This document shows positions 1-8,079 of a DNA stretch of 35,431 nt, in pieces (position 1 is the stretch's first letter; every line of letters starts with the position of its first letter). Under the pieces are notes generated by a model. It ran no database searches and had not been told where the DNA came from. It was given only the letters and a program-made list of their open reading frames with translations. The position numbers were made by a program, and so were the translations under genes. The DNA lies in the NCBI GenBank assembly GCA_029287355.1, contig JARFRH010000348.1, forward strand, positions 1 to 35,431. The letters are read 5' to 3'. This DNA is from Maribacter sp. (GTDB lineage: Bacteria > Bacteroidota > Bacteroidia > Flavobacteriales > Flavobacteriaceae).

Positions 1-2
1 TC

Positions 3-626
3 GTTGATGATAATTCACCAGATGTGACAGCGGATAAGGTAAGAGAGCTGCAAAAGGAATTATCCGATGCCTTACATTTATAATTACGAAAGGAAAAATC
101 AGGTCTTGGTACTGCTAATAATAAAGGTTTCAAATTGGCTAAAGAAAAAAAATAAGAGTATATTTTAGATATAGAAGCTGATTTTTCGCATACCCCGACT
201 GAATTGCTAATGATTAATACTGCTTGTAAAAATGGTGCTGATGTTGTTGTAGGTTCGCGATACAAGAAAGGCGTGAATGTCGTGAACTGGCCGCTTTATA
301 GAGTGCTTCTGTCATATGGAGCATCTTTTTATGTAAAAATGATAACAGGCATGCGGATTCAGGATCCTACAGCCGGGTTTGTTTGCTACAAAAGACATGT
401 TCTCGAAAATGTCAATCTGGACTCCATTCGGTTTATTGGGTATGCCTTTCAGATTGAAATGAAATTTAGGGCCTATCTCTTGAATTATAAAATTGAAGAA
501 GTCTCTATTATTTTTAGGGATCGCGTAAAAGGAAAATCAAAAATGAGTTCTTCAATAATCAACGAGGCTATTTTTGGGGTGCTTAAAATGAAAATACGAA
601 GCATATTTCAAAAAAACAGATTTTAA
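3..626 (+). pseudogene. Polyprenol-phosphate mannosyltransferase-like GT2 (5' truncated, two in-frame stops)
   Basis: Reading from base 3 gives VDDNSPD, the nucleotide-sugar motif of family 2 glycosyltransferases of the dolichol/polyprenol monophosphomannose synthase type. These move mannose from GDP-mannose to a lipid carrier at the cytoplasmic membrane. The frame meets TAA at 81-83 and again at 153-155, then stays open to the stop at 624-626. Family landmarks remain visible: SGLGTA, EADFSH, VVGSRY, DPTAGF and the C-terminal RVKGKSKMS. The 5' end lies outside the window. From base 1 to about 225 many residues differ from what the family expects, while everything after that looks intact, so the stops may be sequence errors at a contig end rather than true decay. 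An internal start at 204 would give a 140-residue remnant lacking the donor-binding half. One base separates its stop from dihydroorotase, which suggests an operon. Confidence 0.8.
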
Positions 627-627
627 A

Positions 628-1959
628 ATGGGGAAAATCCTTATAAAGAATGCTCAGGTTGTCAATGAAAATTCGATTTTCGAAAGCGATGTGTTGCTAC
701 AAGATGAACATATTTTAAAAATTGACACGGACATTACAGCTGGCAATGCCATAGTCATTGATGCAGACGGGAAATATTTATTACCGGGAGTTATTGATGA
801 TCAAGTTCATTTTCGTGAACCCGGTCTTACCCATAAGGGAAATATAGCTTCTGAAAGTAGGGCGGCCATTGCTGGGGGTATTACCTCTTTCATGGAGCAA
901 CCCAATACCAACCCGCAGACCACGACTATCGAAAAACTCGAAGCGAAGTTTGAGATGGGGAAGGCCTCCTATGCCAATTATTCTTTTCTTTTCGGCGGCA
1001 CCAATGATAATTTGGAAGAACTGAAACGCTTGGATAAGAACGCTTGTTCGGGAGTGAAGCTTTTTTTAGGATCCTCTACTGGTAATATGCTAGTCGATGA
1101 TGAACGGGTCATAGAAGAAATTTTTAAGAACACCGAAATGGTGATTTCAGCTCATTGCGAGGACGAGAATACGATAAGAACCAATCTAGCTAAATACAAA
1201 GCGGACTATGGAGATGACATTCCGGTAAAATATCATCATTTGATCCGTAGTGAAGAAGCCTGTTATTTGTCTTCTTCCAAAGCTATAGGCCTAGCAAAAA
1301 AAACAGGCGCACGATTACATGTCTTTCACCTTTCTACAGGAAAGGAAATGGAATTGTTTCGAAATGATATTCCTTTAGAGGATAAAAAAATAACCGCTGA
1401 GGTCTGTATCCATCATCTGTGGTTTTCGGATGCGGATTATGATACAAAAGGCACATTGATCAAATGGAATCCCGCGGTAAAAACAGCTGCTGACCGCTCA
1501 AAATTATGGGAAGCCCTCTTGGATGACCGTATTGATGTCATCGCTACCGACCATGCGCCACATCTTTTATCAGAAAAAGATAATGTCTATACGAAGGCAC
1601 CTTCCGGTGGACCCTTGGTACAGCATGCATTACCCGCTATCTTAGAGAAATACCATGAAGGAATCATATCATTAGAAAAAATAGTGGAGAAGATGTGCCA
1701 TAACCCTTCGAAATTATTTGACATCGAAAAACGCGGATTCATTCGTGAAGGGTATTTTGCTGACCTTGTTTTGGTCGATTTGAATAATCCTTGGAAGGTT
1801 GCCAAGGAGAATACCTTATATAAATGTGGATGGACACCTTTTGATGGTGATACCTTTAAATCAAAAATAACACAAACATTCGTGAACGGCTACCTGGCAT
1901 ACGACCATGGTCATTTTTCACCAGAACGCCGTGCCAAACGACTTACTTTTGATCGATAG
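628..1959 (+). CDS. pyrC: Dihydroorotase (amidohydrolase superfamily)
   Basis: A 443-residue cyclic amidohydrolase that interconverts N-carbamoyl-aspartate and dihydroorotate in pyrimidine synthesis. Visible landmarks are the HFREPG motif at about residues 61-66, the PNTNPQ segment, a GVKLF segment whose lysine would be the carboxylated metal ligand, SAHCEDE, LHVFHLS and the TDHAPH motif that carries the catalytic aspartate. Length fits type I dihydroorotases. The usual HxH metal pair near the N-terminus reads Q59-V-H61, so the first histidine is missing. I recall this in flavobacterial homologues, which are still annotated as dihydroorotase, but it could alter metal content. It starts one base after the glycosyltransferase stop and three bases before a DUF4296 lipoprotein, so the three are probably cotranscribed. 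Family assignment is firm; catalytic competence is inferred. Confidence 0.93.
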   Translation: MGKILIKNAQVVNENSIFESDVLLQDEHILKIDTDITAGNAIVIDADGKYLLPGVIDDQVHFREPGLTHKGNIASESRAAIAGGITSFMEQPNTNPQTTTIEKLEAKFEMGKASYANYSFLFGGTNDNLEELKRLDKNACSGVKLFLGSSTGNMLVDDERVIEEIFKNTEMVISAHCEDENTIRTNLAKYKADYGDDIPVKYHHLIRSEEACYLSSSKAIGLAKKTGARLHVFHLSTGKEMELFRNDIPLEDKKITAEVCIHHLWFSDADYDTKGTLIKWNPAVKTAADRSKLWEALLDDRIDVIATDHAPHLLSEKDNVYTKAPSGGPLVQHALPAILEKYHEGIISLEKIVEKMCHNPSKLFDIEKRGFIREGYFADLVLVDLNNPWKVAKENTLYKCGWTPFDGDTFKSKITQTFVNGYLAYDHGHFSPERRAKRLTFDR

Positions 1960-1962
1960 ATT

Positions 1963-2376
1963 ATGAATAGGATCGTCTTACTTATTGCATTGCTCTTGTT
2001 TTTTTCCTGTGCAGAAAAGCTGATGGAGCGACCCGAGAATCTCATTCCGAAGGAAAAAATGGCTGATATTCTAAGAGACCTGGCTATTCTAAATGCTGGA
2101 AGAACAACCAATATGGCTATTTTACATAAAAACGATGTTGAGCCGATGCCTTATTTATACGCGAAATATGGCATTGATAGCACGCAGTTCTCCGACAGTG
2201 ATCGGTACTACGCTTCACTGCCAGAAGAATACGAGAATATCTACGCTAAAGTGGAAGCAAGGCTTGAGAAAGAAAAAGAGGAAATGGAAGAGTTGAAAAG
2301 AGTGAACGACAGTATAAAGATCAAAGAGCGTGAATTGAAAAGAGAAGCTAAGAATACTAAGGATTCTCTTCCATAA
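1963..2376 (+). CDS. DUF4296 domain lipoprotein
   Basis: A 137-residue protein with a lipoprotein signal: a hydrophobic stretch ending in FFSC, so Cys18 or nearby would be acylated and the protein anchored in the membrane. The body starts with RPENLIPKEKMADIL, typical of DUF4296, a family of unknown function usually found just downstream of dihydroorotase in flavobacteria. The C-terminal third (from about residue 85) is very rich in Glu, Lys and Arg and should form a single long helix or coiled coil. It lies three bases after pyrC and its last 20 bases overlap the 3' end of the opposing epimerase gene. No enzymatic motif is visible. The family name is well supported, the role is unknown. Confidence 0.85.
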   Translation: MNRIVLLIALLLFFSCAEKLMERPENLIPKEKMADILRDLAILNAGRTTNMAILHKNDVEPMPYLYAKYGIDSTQFSDSDRYYASLPEEYENIYAKVEARLEKEKEEMEELKRVNDSIKIKERELKREAKNTKDSLP

Positions 2377-3364
2377 ATCGTTTACATGAAAATTCGATGA
2401 CCGGATCTAGGGGTTCGAATTCAAAACGTAACTCTTCTTTTGCTTTTCTGTTTGAATAGTCATCACGATGCTGCATTGAATGAATGGAAGCCCTTGTAAT
2501 TCGTCGACCTGCTCCTGTAAAGGAATTCCAAAAAATATCTACCACCCGTCCTATTTCCAATTGCCAGAATTTAAGTTTTTTTGACGGTTTTGATTGTCCA
2601 AGTAAAGGGCACATTCGCGAAAGAATTTCTTTGAACTTAAGATTTTCGGCAACCGCAATATAACGCTGATCGCTGATTGAGGAATTCATTAATAGCGCCA
2701 TCATTCGAATAACATCGTGTACAGAGACAAAGCCTGTTCCGCCAGGGGGGTAGAAGCGATATCCTTTATGTGCTGTTTTGAAGAGTGCTCCGGTTCCTGT
2801 GTTCCAAAATCCCGGGCCAAGAATCACTCCTGGGTTCACCATAACCACCGATAACCCTTCTTGTGAACCGCGCCAAACTTCCATTTCGGCTTCATATTTT
2901 GAGCGGGCGTAAACATTAATGTTATCATCACTCCATTCACTTTCTTCATCTGCAAGACCACTATTGACTGATTTTCCTATAGTACCGATCGTACTGACAT
3001 GGCAGAGTTTTTTAATTGAATTCGCAACAGATAAGTTAACAATGTTGGCGGTACCCTCGACGTTTATCTTCATAAGTTGCTCGAAGTCTGCCGGGTCAAA
3101 AGAAATCATCGCCGCGGCATGATATACGTAGTCGATATCTATAAAAGCTTTTTCCAAAGCTGGAATGTCATTGATATCGCCAAGTACCCAATCTATTTTT
3201 TGAAAGAGCTTGGCCGAATCCTCATTATAATACGAAAATACGTTCTCTACGTTTCGAAGGTTGCTCCCCTCTCGATGAATCGCACGGACGGAAACATTGG
3301 TTTTTACCAAATACAGCAGCAAATGTGCACCAACCAAACCTGTGCCTCCTGTTACTAGAATCAT
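2357..3364 (-). CDS. NAD-dependent epimerase/dehydratase (extended SDR)
   Basis: A 335-residue extended short-chain dehydrogenase. The N-terminus has the Rossmann motif GGTGLVG at residues 6-12. HAAA follows at about residue 87, a STIGT serine region after that, and the catalytic YxxxK reads YARSK at about residue 153. Members act on nucleotide sugars, or as dihydroflavonol-reductase-like enzymes on other carbonyls; the substrate cannot be told from this sequence. It faces the pyrC-DUF4296 pair and overlaps DUF4296 by 20 bases at the 3' ends, and it diverges from tyrS across a gap of about 100 bases. This placement between DUF4296 and tyrS is one I recognise from flavobacteria. Confidence 0.88.
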   Translation of the reverse strand: MILVTGGTGLVGAHLLLYLVKTNVSVRAIHREGSNLRNVENVFSYYNEDSAKLFQKIDWVLGDINDIPALEKAFIDIDYVYHAAAMISFDPADFEQLMKINVEGTANIVNLSVANSIKKLCHVSTIGTIGKSVNSGLADEESEWSDDNINVYARSKYEAEMEVWRGSQEGLSVVMVNPGVILGPGFWNTGTGALFKTAHKGYRFYPPGGTGFVSVHDVIRMMALLMNSSISDQRYIAVAENLKFKEILSRMCPLLGQSKPSKKLKFWQLEIGRVVDIFWNSFTGAGRRITRASIHSMQHRDDYSNRKAKEELRFEFEPLDPVIEFSCKRFMEENP

Positions 3365-3434
3365 GGGCTAAAGTTAGGCAATCGACTTGGATAATTTCCT
3401 GTAGCATTGAGGGTAAAACCGCTGTATTTACTTT

Positions 3435-3442
3435 TATATTTG
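3435..3442 (+). promoter_or_regulatory. Putative -7 box for tyrS
   Basis: TATATTTG matches the Bacteroidota -7 consensus TAnnTTTG. It lies 27 bases before the chosen tyrS ATG at 3470, giving a leader of roughly 15-20 bases. No convincing upstream -33 TTG at normal spacing was seen. It also supports the 3470 start over the upstream TTG at 3407. Confidence 0.45.
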
Positions 3443-3469
3443 CATCATAGTAGTCGAAAATCAAGAAAT

Positions 3470-4765
3470 ATGAACTTCAACTTTGTCAAAGAATTAAAAT
3501 GGCGTGGAATGTTGCATGATGCAATGCCGGGCACGGAAGAACATTTGATGAATGGTATGCAAGCAGCCTATGTGGGAATCGACCCAACTGCTGATTCCTT
3601 GCATATCGGTCATTTGGTAGCTGTGATGATGCTCCGTCATTTTCAATTGGCAGGTCATAAGCCTTTTGCCTTGATCGGTGGTGCTACGGGCATGATAGGC
3701 GATCCATCGGGTAAATCTTCAGAGCGTAATCTTTTGGATGAAGCTACGCTGCGTCATAATCAGGAAGCCTTGAAAGCACAATTGTCTCGTTTTTTGGATT
3801 TTGAAAGTGAAGCGGAGAACACGGCGATCTTGGTCAACAATTATGACTGGATGAAAGATTTCTCTTTTCTCGATTTTATTCGAGATGTGGGCAAGCACAT
3901 TACGGTCAACTATATGATGGCAAAGGATTCAGTTAAAAAGCGATTGTCGGCAGAAGCTAAGGAAGGAATGTCATTTACGGAATTCACTTATCAACTGGTA
4001 CAGGGCTATGATTTTCTTTATCTCTACCAAAACCATAATTGCACACTGCAAATGGGCGGAAGCGATCAGTGGGGCAATATCACTACAGGTACAGAGCTTA
4101 TCAGGAGAATAGGCGGTGGTAAGGGGTATGCTTTGACTTGTCCGTTGATTACAAAAGCAGATGGCAACAAATTCGGAAAGACGGAAAGTGGTAATGTTTG
4201 GTTGGATGCGAACAGAACTTCACCCTATAAATTCTACCAATATTGGTTGAATACTTCCGATGCGGATGCGGAGAAGTATATTAAAATATTCACTTTTTTA
4301 TCCAAAGAAAAGATAGCGGCTTTAGTTTCCGAACATTATGAAGCGCCCCATATGCGCATTCTGCAAAAGAGTATTGCCGAAGAAATCACCACCATGGTGC
4401 ACTCCAAGGAAGACCTGGATAATGCAATTGTAGCCAGTAGTATTCTCTTTGGAAAGTCTACGTCCGAGGATTTAAAAAAGCTCGATGAAAAAACTTTTTT
4501 AGATGTTTTTGATGGAGTGCCTCAAGCGGAAATTTCAAAATCAGAACTTGAAAACGGGTTGGATATGATTGGAGCTTTGGCCGCCAAAACGGGATTTTTA
4601 GGTTCAAATGGGGAAGCGCGTCGCGAGCTAAAACAGAATTCGATCTCGGTGAATAAAGAAAAGGTCAAAGAAGACTTTACCATTACCCAAACTGACCTTA
4701 TCAATGATAAATATGTGTTATTACAACGGGGAAAGAAGAACTATTTTGTTTTAGTAGTGAATTGA
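3470..4765 (+). CDS. tyrS: Tyrosine--tRNA ligase
   Basis: Class I aminoacyl-tRNA synthetase that charges tRNA-Tyr, 431 residues from the ATG at 3470, the usual bacterial size. The HIGH signature is exact at residues 45-48, the KMSKS loop appears as KFGKT at about 234-238, and the tyrosine-binding region ([19 protein letters not shown]) is present. The C-terminal part is an S4-like RNA-binding domain. The frame is open 21 codons further upstream to a TTG at 3407, but that would add a non-conserved leader and would lie upstream of a good -7 box; the ATG followed by [12 protein letters not shown] is the expected N-terminus. The gene ends in TGA, one of several plain uses of TGA as stop in this window. 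Confidence 0.97.
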   Translation: MNFNFVKELKWRGMLHDAMPGTEEHLMNGMQAAYVGIDPTADSLHIGHLVAVMMLRHFQLAGHKPFALIGGATGMIGDPSGKSSERNLLDEATLRHNQEALKAQLSRFLDFESEAENTAILVNNYDWMKDFSFLDFIRDVGKHITVNYMMAKDSVKKRLSAEAKEGMSFTEFTYQLVQGYDFLYLYQNHNCTLQMGGSDQWGNITTGTELIRRIGGGKGYALTCPLITKADGNKFGKTESGNVWLDANRTSPYKFYQYWLNTSDADAEKYIKIFTFLSKEKIAALVSEHYEAPHMRILQKSIAEEITTMVHSKEDLDNAIVASSILFGKSTSEDLKKLDEKTFLDVFDGVPQAEISKSELENGLDMIGALAAKTGFLGSNGEARRELKQNSISVNKEKVKEDFTITQTDLINDKYVLLQRGKKNYFVLVVN

Positions 4766-4822
4766 TTTCAAATTTCTCATTAGGGTTTTTAATCTCAAGA
4801 TTGTTGTATTAAAAACGGAAGC

Positions 4823-5221
4823 ATGAGAATTTTCACTATTTGTTTGTTGCTATTAACGGTCTTAGTTTCTTGTGAAAAATCGGAAGAGGTAAATCAACCC
4901 CCTTCAACCTCGGAAATACGAGGAAAATGGGAGTTGCAAAGTGCAAGCTGTTTTTGTTTTTTTTCTGATGATTTTGATTTTGGAGCACATAAGCTCGAAT
5001 TCAATACAACAGTAAACGAAGTCATTGTTGAAAATTCTGACGACACCTTCTTCATAACGGGTTCAGGAACATACCCATTTGTTGTCGAAAACGACGGTAT
5101 TATAATTAAAGGTCGTATTGAATATACGTATCGAATAGAAGGTAGCATACTTACGCTAATATTCGTTGACAACCCCCAAATAGCCGACGATGAAATTTCG
5201 TTGACCTATTTAAAATTGTGA
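4823..5221 (+). CDS. Small lipoprotein, lipocalin-like, unknown function
   Basis: A 132-residue protein with a type II signal peptide ending in LVSC, so a lipid-anchored envelope protein. After a Pro/Ser-rich linker comes IRGKWELQS, the start typical of small lipocalin-like domains in Bacteroidota, followed by alternating short beta-strand segments. A CFCFF stretch sits near the start of the domain. Nothing points to a ligand. It begins 57 bases after tyrS in the same direction and its TGA stop lies two bases from the end of the opposing LuxE-like gene. Expression and role unknown. Confidence 0.7.
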   Translation: MRIFTICLLLLTVLVSCEKSEEVNQPPSTSEIRGKWELQSASCFCFFSDDFDFGAHKLEFNTTVNEVIVENSDDTFFITGSGTYPFVVENDGIIIKGRIEYTYRIEGSILTLIFVDNPQIADDEISLTYLKL

Positions 5222-5222
5222 G

Positions 5223-6200
5223 TTAAATTACCATCAAATTACATCCTCTAATATCTGAATTGTCAAAACGCCCTAGAATTTCAAAGCTGCCATCGGCATT
5301 GCATTTCGCCAAATCTTGTGTGGCAATAAAAGAACAAGAATAGGCATTGGCTAAATCGATTACATTTAAACCACCGGTTTTTCCTGGTTTTTGGAGACTC
5401 AAAGGGTCTTCTGTATCTCTAATCAGGATTTTCATCCATGGGGGAGTCTGAAAAATTCCATTTCCTTGAGAGTAGGCTTGCGAAAGCAATTCGGTCATTC
5501 CGTATTCGGAATGTATGTTTTCAACTCCGAATCCTCTCTTTAGGATATCGTGTAATTCGGTTCGTATCATTTCCTTTCGCCTACCTTTCATACCCCCGGT
5601 TTCCATAATGATGGTATTTTGAAGCTTTATCGGATATTTTTCCACGTAATCCAAAAAGGCAAAAGAAACCCCTATGAGTAAAGTTTTTTGCCCGACGCTA
5701 TCCAACTGTTGCAGTTTTGTGTGTAAAGATGCATGCTCATCCAAATAAAACCCACTGTCCGCATGGCTACTTTTGCTAATTAAATCATTGACCATGTAGA
5801 TTAAAGAAGAACCTTCGCGTTCCAAATAAGAAGGCAGCAGGGCCAAGACGCAATACTCTTCTATGTCCCCGTAAAATTGTCTAAAACCTTTAAGATAACT
5901 CTGCTGATATAGATCTAACGAGGTCACATAATGTTTACTTGTAGTACCCCCGGTAGTGCCACTACTTGAAAAAACAACTTCATAATCTGGACTTCCACTT
6001 ATCACCTTTTTGGACTTGAAAAATTCTATGGGCAAAAACGGAATATCTTCCAATCGCTTTACTGCCTCAGGGAGTTTTCCCAAATGTGAGCAGAACGCTT
6101 TGTAAAGGGCATTGTATTGATACTGAAATTGGAATACTTCCAAAGCCATGGATTCAAACTCAGAAGCCGTATTGATATCAAATATAGATTGGATGTTCAT
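5223..6200 (-). CDS. LuxE/PaaK-like acyl-protein synthetase
   Basis: A 325-residue member of the adenylate-forming superfamily of the LuxE (acyl-protein synthetase) type. It shows the phosphate-binding loop SSSGTTGGTTSKHY at about residues 94-107 and the later EYGMTELLSQAY motif that contacts the adenylate. LuxE proteins activate a fatty acid with ATP and pass it to a cysteine or partner. Flavobacteria often carry such a gene without luciferase, so an acyl-activating or acyl-transfer role in lipid or surface metabolism is more likely than bioluminescence. No acyl-CoA reductase (LuxC) is next to it here. The start is the ATG at 6200; an inverted repeat lies immediately upstream. Confidence 0.82.
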   Translation of the reverse strand: MNIQSIFDINTASEFESMALEVFQFQYQYNALYKAFCSHLGKLPEAVKRLEDIPFLPIEFFKSKKVISGSPDYEVVFSSSGTTGGTTSKHYVTSLDLYQQSYLKGFRQFYGDIEEYCVLALLPSYLEREGSSLIYMVNDLISKSSHADSGFYLDEHASLHTKLQQLDSVGQKTLLIGVSFAFLDYVEKYPIKLQNTIIMETGGMKGRRKEMIRTELHDILKRGFGVENIHSEYGMTELLSQAYSQGNGIFQTPPWMKILIRDTEDPLSLQKPGKTGGLNVIDLANAYSCSFIATQDLAKCNADGSFEILGRFDNSDIRGCNLMVI

Positions 6201-6212
6201 CAGTGCAGGATC

Positions 6213-6232
6213 GATATGTAAAAGTACATATC
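6213..6232. repeat. Inverted repeat upstream of the LuxE-like gene
   Basis: Perfect 8-base arms GATATGTA and TACATATC around a 4-base loop AAAG, 13 bases upstream of the LuxE-like ATG. It could be an operator or a leader hairpin, or part of transcription termination for the gene upstream on the same strand. Confidence 0.5.
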
Positions 6233-6250
6233 CAATAGCAGCTATAAAAT

Positions 6251-6278
6251 AAAAAAGTCCGGACTGTAACTACAGGAC
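6251..6278 (-). terminator. Possible intrinsic terminator after the first sorting-domain gene
   Basis: Read on the minus strand, a GC-containing hairpin (CTGTA/TACAG stem with an outer GTC/GAC pair, overlapping the palindrome AGTCCGGACT) is followed directly by six T. It lies 24 bases after the stop of the minus-strand gene at 6302 and before the LuxE-like gene. The stem has a bulge, so efficiency is uncertain. Confidence 0.5.
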
Positions 6279-6301
6279 ATTTATGTAATAAATATTCGAT
6301 T

Positions 6302-6625
6302 CTATTTTACAACAAGTTTCCTTGTCATGGTTTCACCATTTTCGATGACCTGTAGCACATATACTCCGGCGACCAATCTCGAAATGTTAAGCGTTTTTGA
6401 TGAAATACGATCTGTCAATACAATTTCTCCGAAGACATCATAAACAATAATGTCTTTCTTTCCATTGATAGTTGTTGTAATATATACAATATCGTTAACG
6501 GCAGGGTTCGGATAAAGCTTAAACGTCGATTTTTCAACTGTTATAGGGTTGTTGGAATTGTTCACCTCCTGTGCATACGACGAAAGGGCAAAAAGCAACA
6601 ACAGGACGAAGTAGCATTTTTTCAT
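6302..6625 (-). CDS. Mini type IX sorting-domain protein (107 aa)
   Basis: A signal peptide (residues 1 to about 18, ending SSYA before QEV) is followed by only about 17 residues of linker and then a complete type A type IX secretion sorting domain. That domain starts FKLYPNP, continues VYDVFGE, and ends GVYVLQV, MTRKLVVK. Normally such a domain is the tail of a large secreted enzyme or adhesin; here there is no cargo. The protein should be exported and recognised by the type IX machinery, and would release a product of a few tens of residues at most. A second gene of the same design lies 175 bases upstream, so they are likely tandem paralogues. Role unknown. Confidence 0.8.
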   Translation of the reverse strand: MKKCYFVLLLLFALSSYAQEVNNSNNPITVEKSTFKLYPNPAVNDIVYITTTINGKKDIIVYDVFGEIVLTDRISSKTLNISRLVAGVYVLQVIENGETMTRKLVVK

Positions 6626-6651
6626 AGGTTATTGATTTGGGATCAACATGT

Positions 6652-6684
6652 TAAAGATAGCGAAAGAGAAAACCTACGCCTCAA
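6652..6684 (-). promoter_or_regulatory. Putative promoter of the first mini sorting-domain gene
   Basis: On the minus strand TTG (6684-6682) is followed after 22 bases by TATCTTTA (6659-6652), one mismatch from TAnnTTTG, 27 bases before the ATG at 6625. Spacing and position fit a Bacteroidota housekeeping promoter. Confidence 0.4.
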
Positions 6685-6800
6685 TAATGTTGTGAAATTC
6701 GATAAATTGTAGGTAAATAAAATTTTCGGTGCAGTTCATCGAATTTTTTCAATGAATTATACACTTTGTGAATATAATTCGAAGGTAGTCGAAGGAGTAT

Positions 6801-7109
6801 TTACTTGATAATTAGCTTTCTGGTAGCTACTTTGTTTCGTTCGTAAACGCGTAATACATATACCCCAGCATCCAATTCGGATAAATTGAGTTCTGGTCCT
6901 AAAATAGTCGTTTCCAAGACTTGAGTCCCTAATACGTCGAAAATGAAGATTTGTTTCGGTGCATTTTGAGAGGTATTGATGTATATTATACCATTAGTTA
7001 CTGGGTTTGGGTAGAGTTTAAACCCATCAATGTCTGCATTTGCTCCGGCATCTTGGCCATAGCACACGGAAACAAATAAAAAGAAGAACAAGAGGTAAAC
7101 GTGCTTCAT
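6801..7109 (-). CDS. Mini type IX sorting-domain protein (102 aa)
   Basis: Same design as the gene downstream: signal peptide of about 18 residues ending CYG before QDAG, a linker of about ten residues, then a type A sorting domain (FKLYPNP, IFDVLGT, GVYVLRV, ATRKLIIK). There is practically no mature cargo. The start was set at the ATG at 7109; an upstream in-frame start at 7139 would put ten extra residues before the signal peptide, and a -7 box lies between. The two proteins align along their whole length, which points to duplication. Whether they are functional ligands of the type IX system or remnants of longer genes cannot be told here. Confidence 0.8.
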   Translation of the reverse strand: MKHVYLLFFFLFVSVCYGQDAGANADIDGFKLYPNPVTNGIIYINTSQNAPKQIFIFDVLGTQVLETTILGPELNLSELDAGVYVLRVYERNKVATRKLIIK

Positions 7110-7136
7110 ACAGAAAAATAAGCAAATAATATACCA

Positions 7137-7144
7137 CAAATATA
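7137..7144 (-). promoter_or_regulatory. Putative -7 box of the second mini sorting-domain gene
   Basis: TATATTTG read on the minus strand, an exact match to TAnnTTTG, 27 bases before the ATG at 7109. It excludes a start at 7139, since the transcript would begin inside that codon region. No clear -33 element. Confidence 0.45.
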
Positions 7145-7267
7145 GGAATTCTTGTTAGTCCTAAACCACATAGATGTAAGTATAATCGCAAAAGATCGAT
7201 AAAATGCATTATTTTTTATGAAAGCACTTGAAAATTTCTATCCTGATACTATATTTTACAAATCTTT

Positions 7268-7305
7268 AATGTTATCTAAATGTTACTTGGATTAAATCAA
7301 TGTTA
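7268..7305 (+). promoter_or_regulatory. Candidate PHO box upstream of the PhoB-like regulator
   Basis: AATGTTA occurs at 7268-7274, 7279-7285 and 7299-7305. The first two are spaced exactly 11 bases, the third 20 bases further, about two helical turns. Read on the other strand these are ATAACA, GTAACA and TTAACA, matching the TTnACA hexamers with 11-base period known for PhoP/PhoB-type regulators. The array lies 29 to 66 bases upstream of a good -7 box, so autoactivation of the phoBR pair under phosphate limitation is plausible. This is inference from pattern only. Confidence 0.55.
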
Positions 7306-7333
7306 AGAGGTGATCCCGTAACACTTTTATCTC

Positions 7334-7341
7334 TACTTTTG
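7334..7341 (+). promoter_or_regulatory. Putative -7 box of the phoB-like gene
   Basis: TACTTTTG is an exact match to TAnnTTTG, 24 bases before the ATG at 7366. It makes the further upstream in-frame start at 7300 unlikely, because that would precede the transcript start. Confidence 0.5.
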
Positions 7342-7365
7342 GAGATAGACCAATTAAAAGGACCA

Positions 7366-8052
7366 ATGAAAAAGAAAGATATCAGAATTCTCCTCGTGGA
7401 TGATGAACCCGATATTTTGGAGATTTTAAGTTATAATCTTTCCGCTGAAGGATATCAAGTCTTCACTGCCAAAAATGGGATGGAAGGGGTGTCCAAAGCA
7501 AAGAAGAAGCAGCCTCATTTGATAGTGCTTGATTTGATGATGCCAGAGATGGATGGCATTGAAGCTTGCGAAACTATTAGAAGTACAAAAGGATTAGAAA
7601 ATACAATCATCACATTTCTTACCGCTCGAGGTGAGGACTACTCTCAAGTAGCAGGTTTTGACGCCGGGGCAGATGATTATATCACTAAACCCATAAAACC
7701 AAAAGTTCTCATAAGTAAAGTAAAAGCCCTTTTACGTCGTTTAAAAGAAGAAGAATCCGCATCTGATGAGATTGTCACCGTAGGTAATATTGTGATTAAT
7801 AGAGAAGAATATAAGATTGTTAATAATGGCATCGAACTGGTGCTTCCGCGAAAGGAATTTGAATTATTGTCCCTTCTTACTTCAAAACCAGGTAAGGTTT
7901 TCACACGTGAAGTAATTTTGGACCGGGTTTGGGGTAACGAAGTAGTAGTTGGGGGTCGTACCATAGACGTTCATATTAGAAAACTCCGCGAAAAAATTGG
8001 AGAAGAACACTTTAAGACGATTAAGGGCGTAGGATACAAATTTGTCTTATAG
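7366..8052 (+). CDS. OmpR/PhoB-family response regulator
   Basis: A 228-residue DNA-binding response regulator. The receiver domain (residues 4 to about 120) has the acidic pair D12-D13, phospho-acceptor D56 in IVLDLMMPEMDG, and the conserved lysine in DDYITKP. The C-terminal winged helix (about 130-228) carries the transactivation-loop region LPRKEFELLSLL and the recognition segment GGRTIDVHIRKLREK. It is the first gene of a pair with a PhoR-like kinase 27 bases downstream. The family and the repeats upstream suggest control of phosphate starvation genes. The symbol phoB is likely but not certain, since other OmpR-type regulators look alike; no pst or phoU gene is within the window. Confidence 0.88.
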   Translation: MKKKDIRILLVDDEPDILEILSYNLSAEGYQVFTAKNGMEGVSKAKKKQPHLIVLDLMMPEMDGIEACETIRSTKGLENTIITFLTARGEDYSQVAGFDAGADDYITKPIKPKVLISKVKALLRRLKEEESASDEIVTVGNIVINREEYKIVNNGIELVLPRKEFELLSLLTSKPGKVFTREVILDRVWGNEVVVGGRTIDVHIRKLREKIGEEHFKTIKGVGYKFVL

Positions 8053-8079
8053 TACCGTTTTAATTCCTAAATTGGTACA

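Noticed and set aside
3407-3469. Longer tyrS starting at TTG 3407
   Set aside because: The extra 21 residues do not belong to the family, a -7 box lies inside them, and the ATG at 3470 gives the expected N-terminus.
5223-6200. Bioluminescence function for the LuxE-like gene
   Set aside because: No luxA, luxB or luxC nearby; LuxE-type enzymes are common in flavobacteria without luciferase.
7300-7365. Longer response regulator starting at 7300
   Set aside because: The extension precedes the receiver domain without similarity and contains the PHO-like repeat end and the -7 box.
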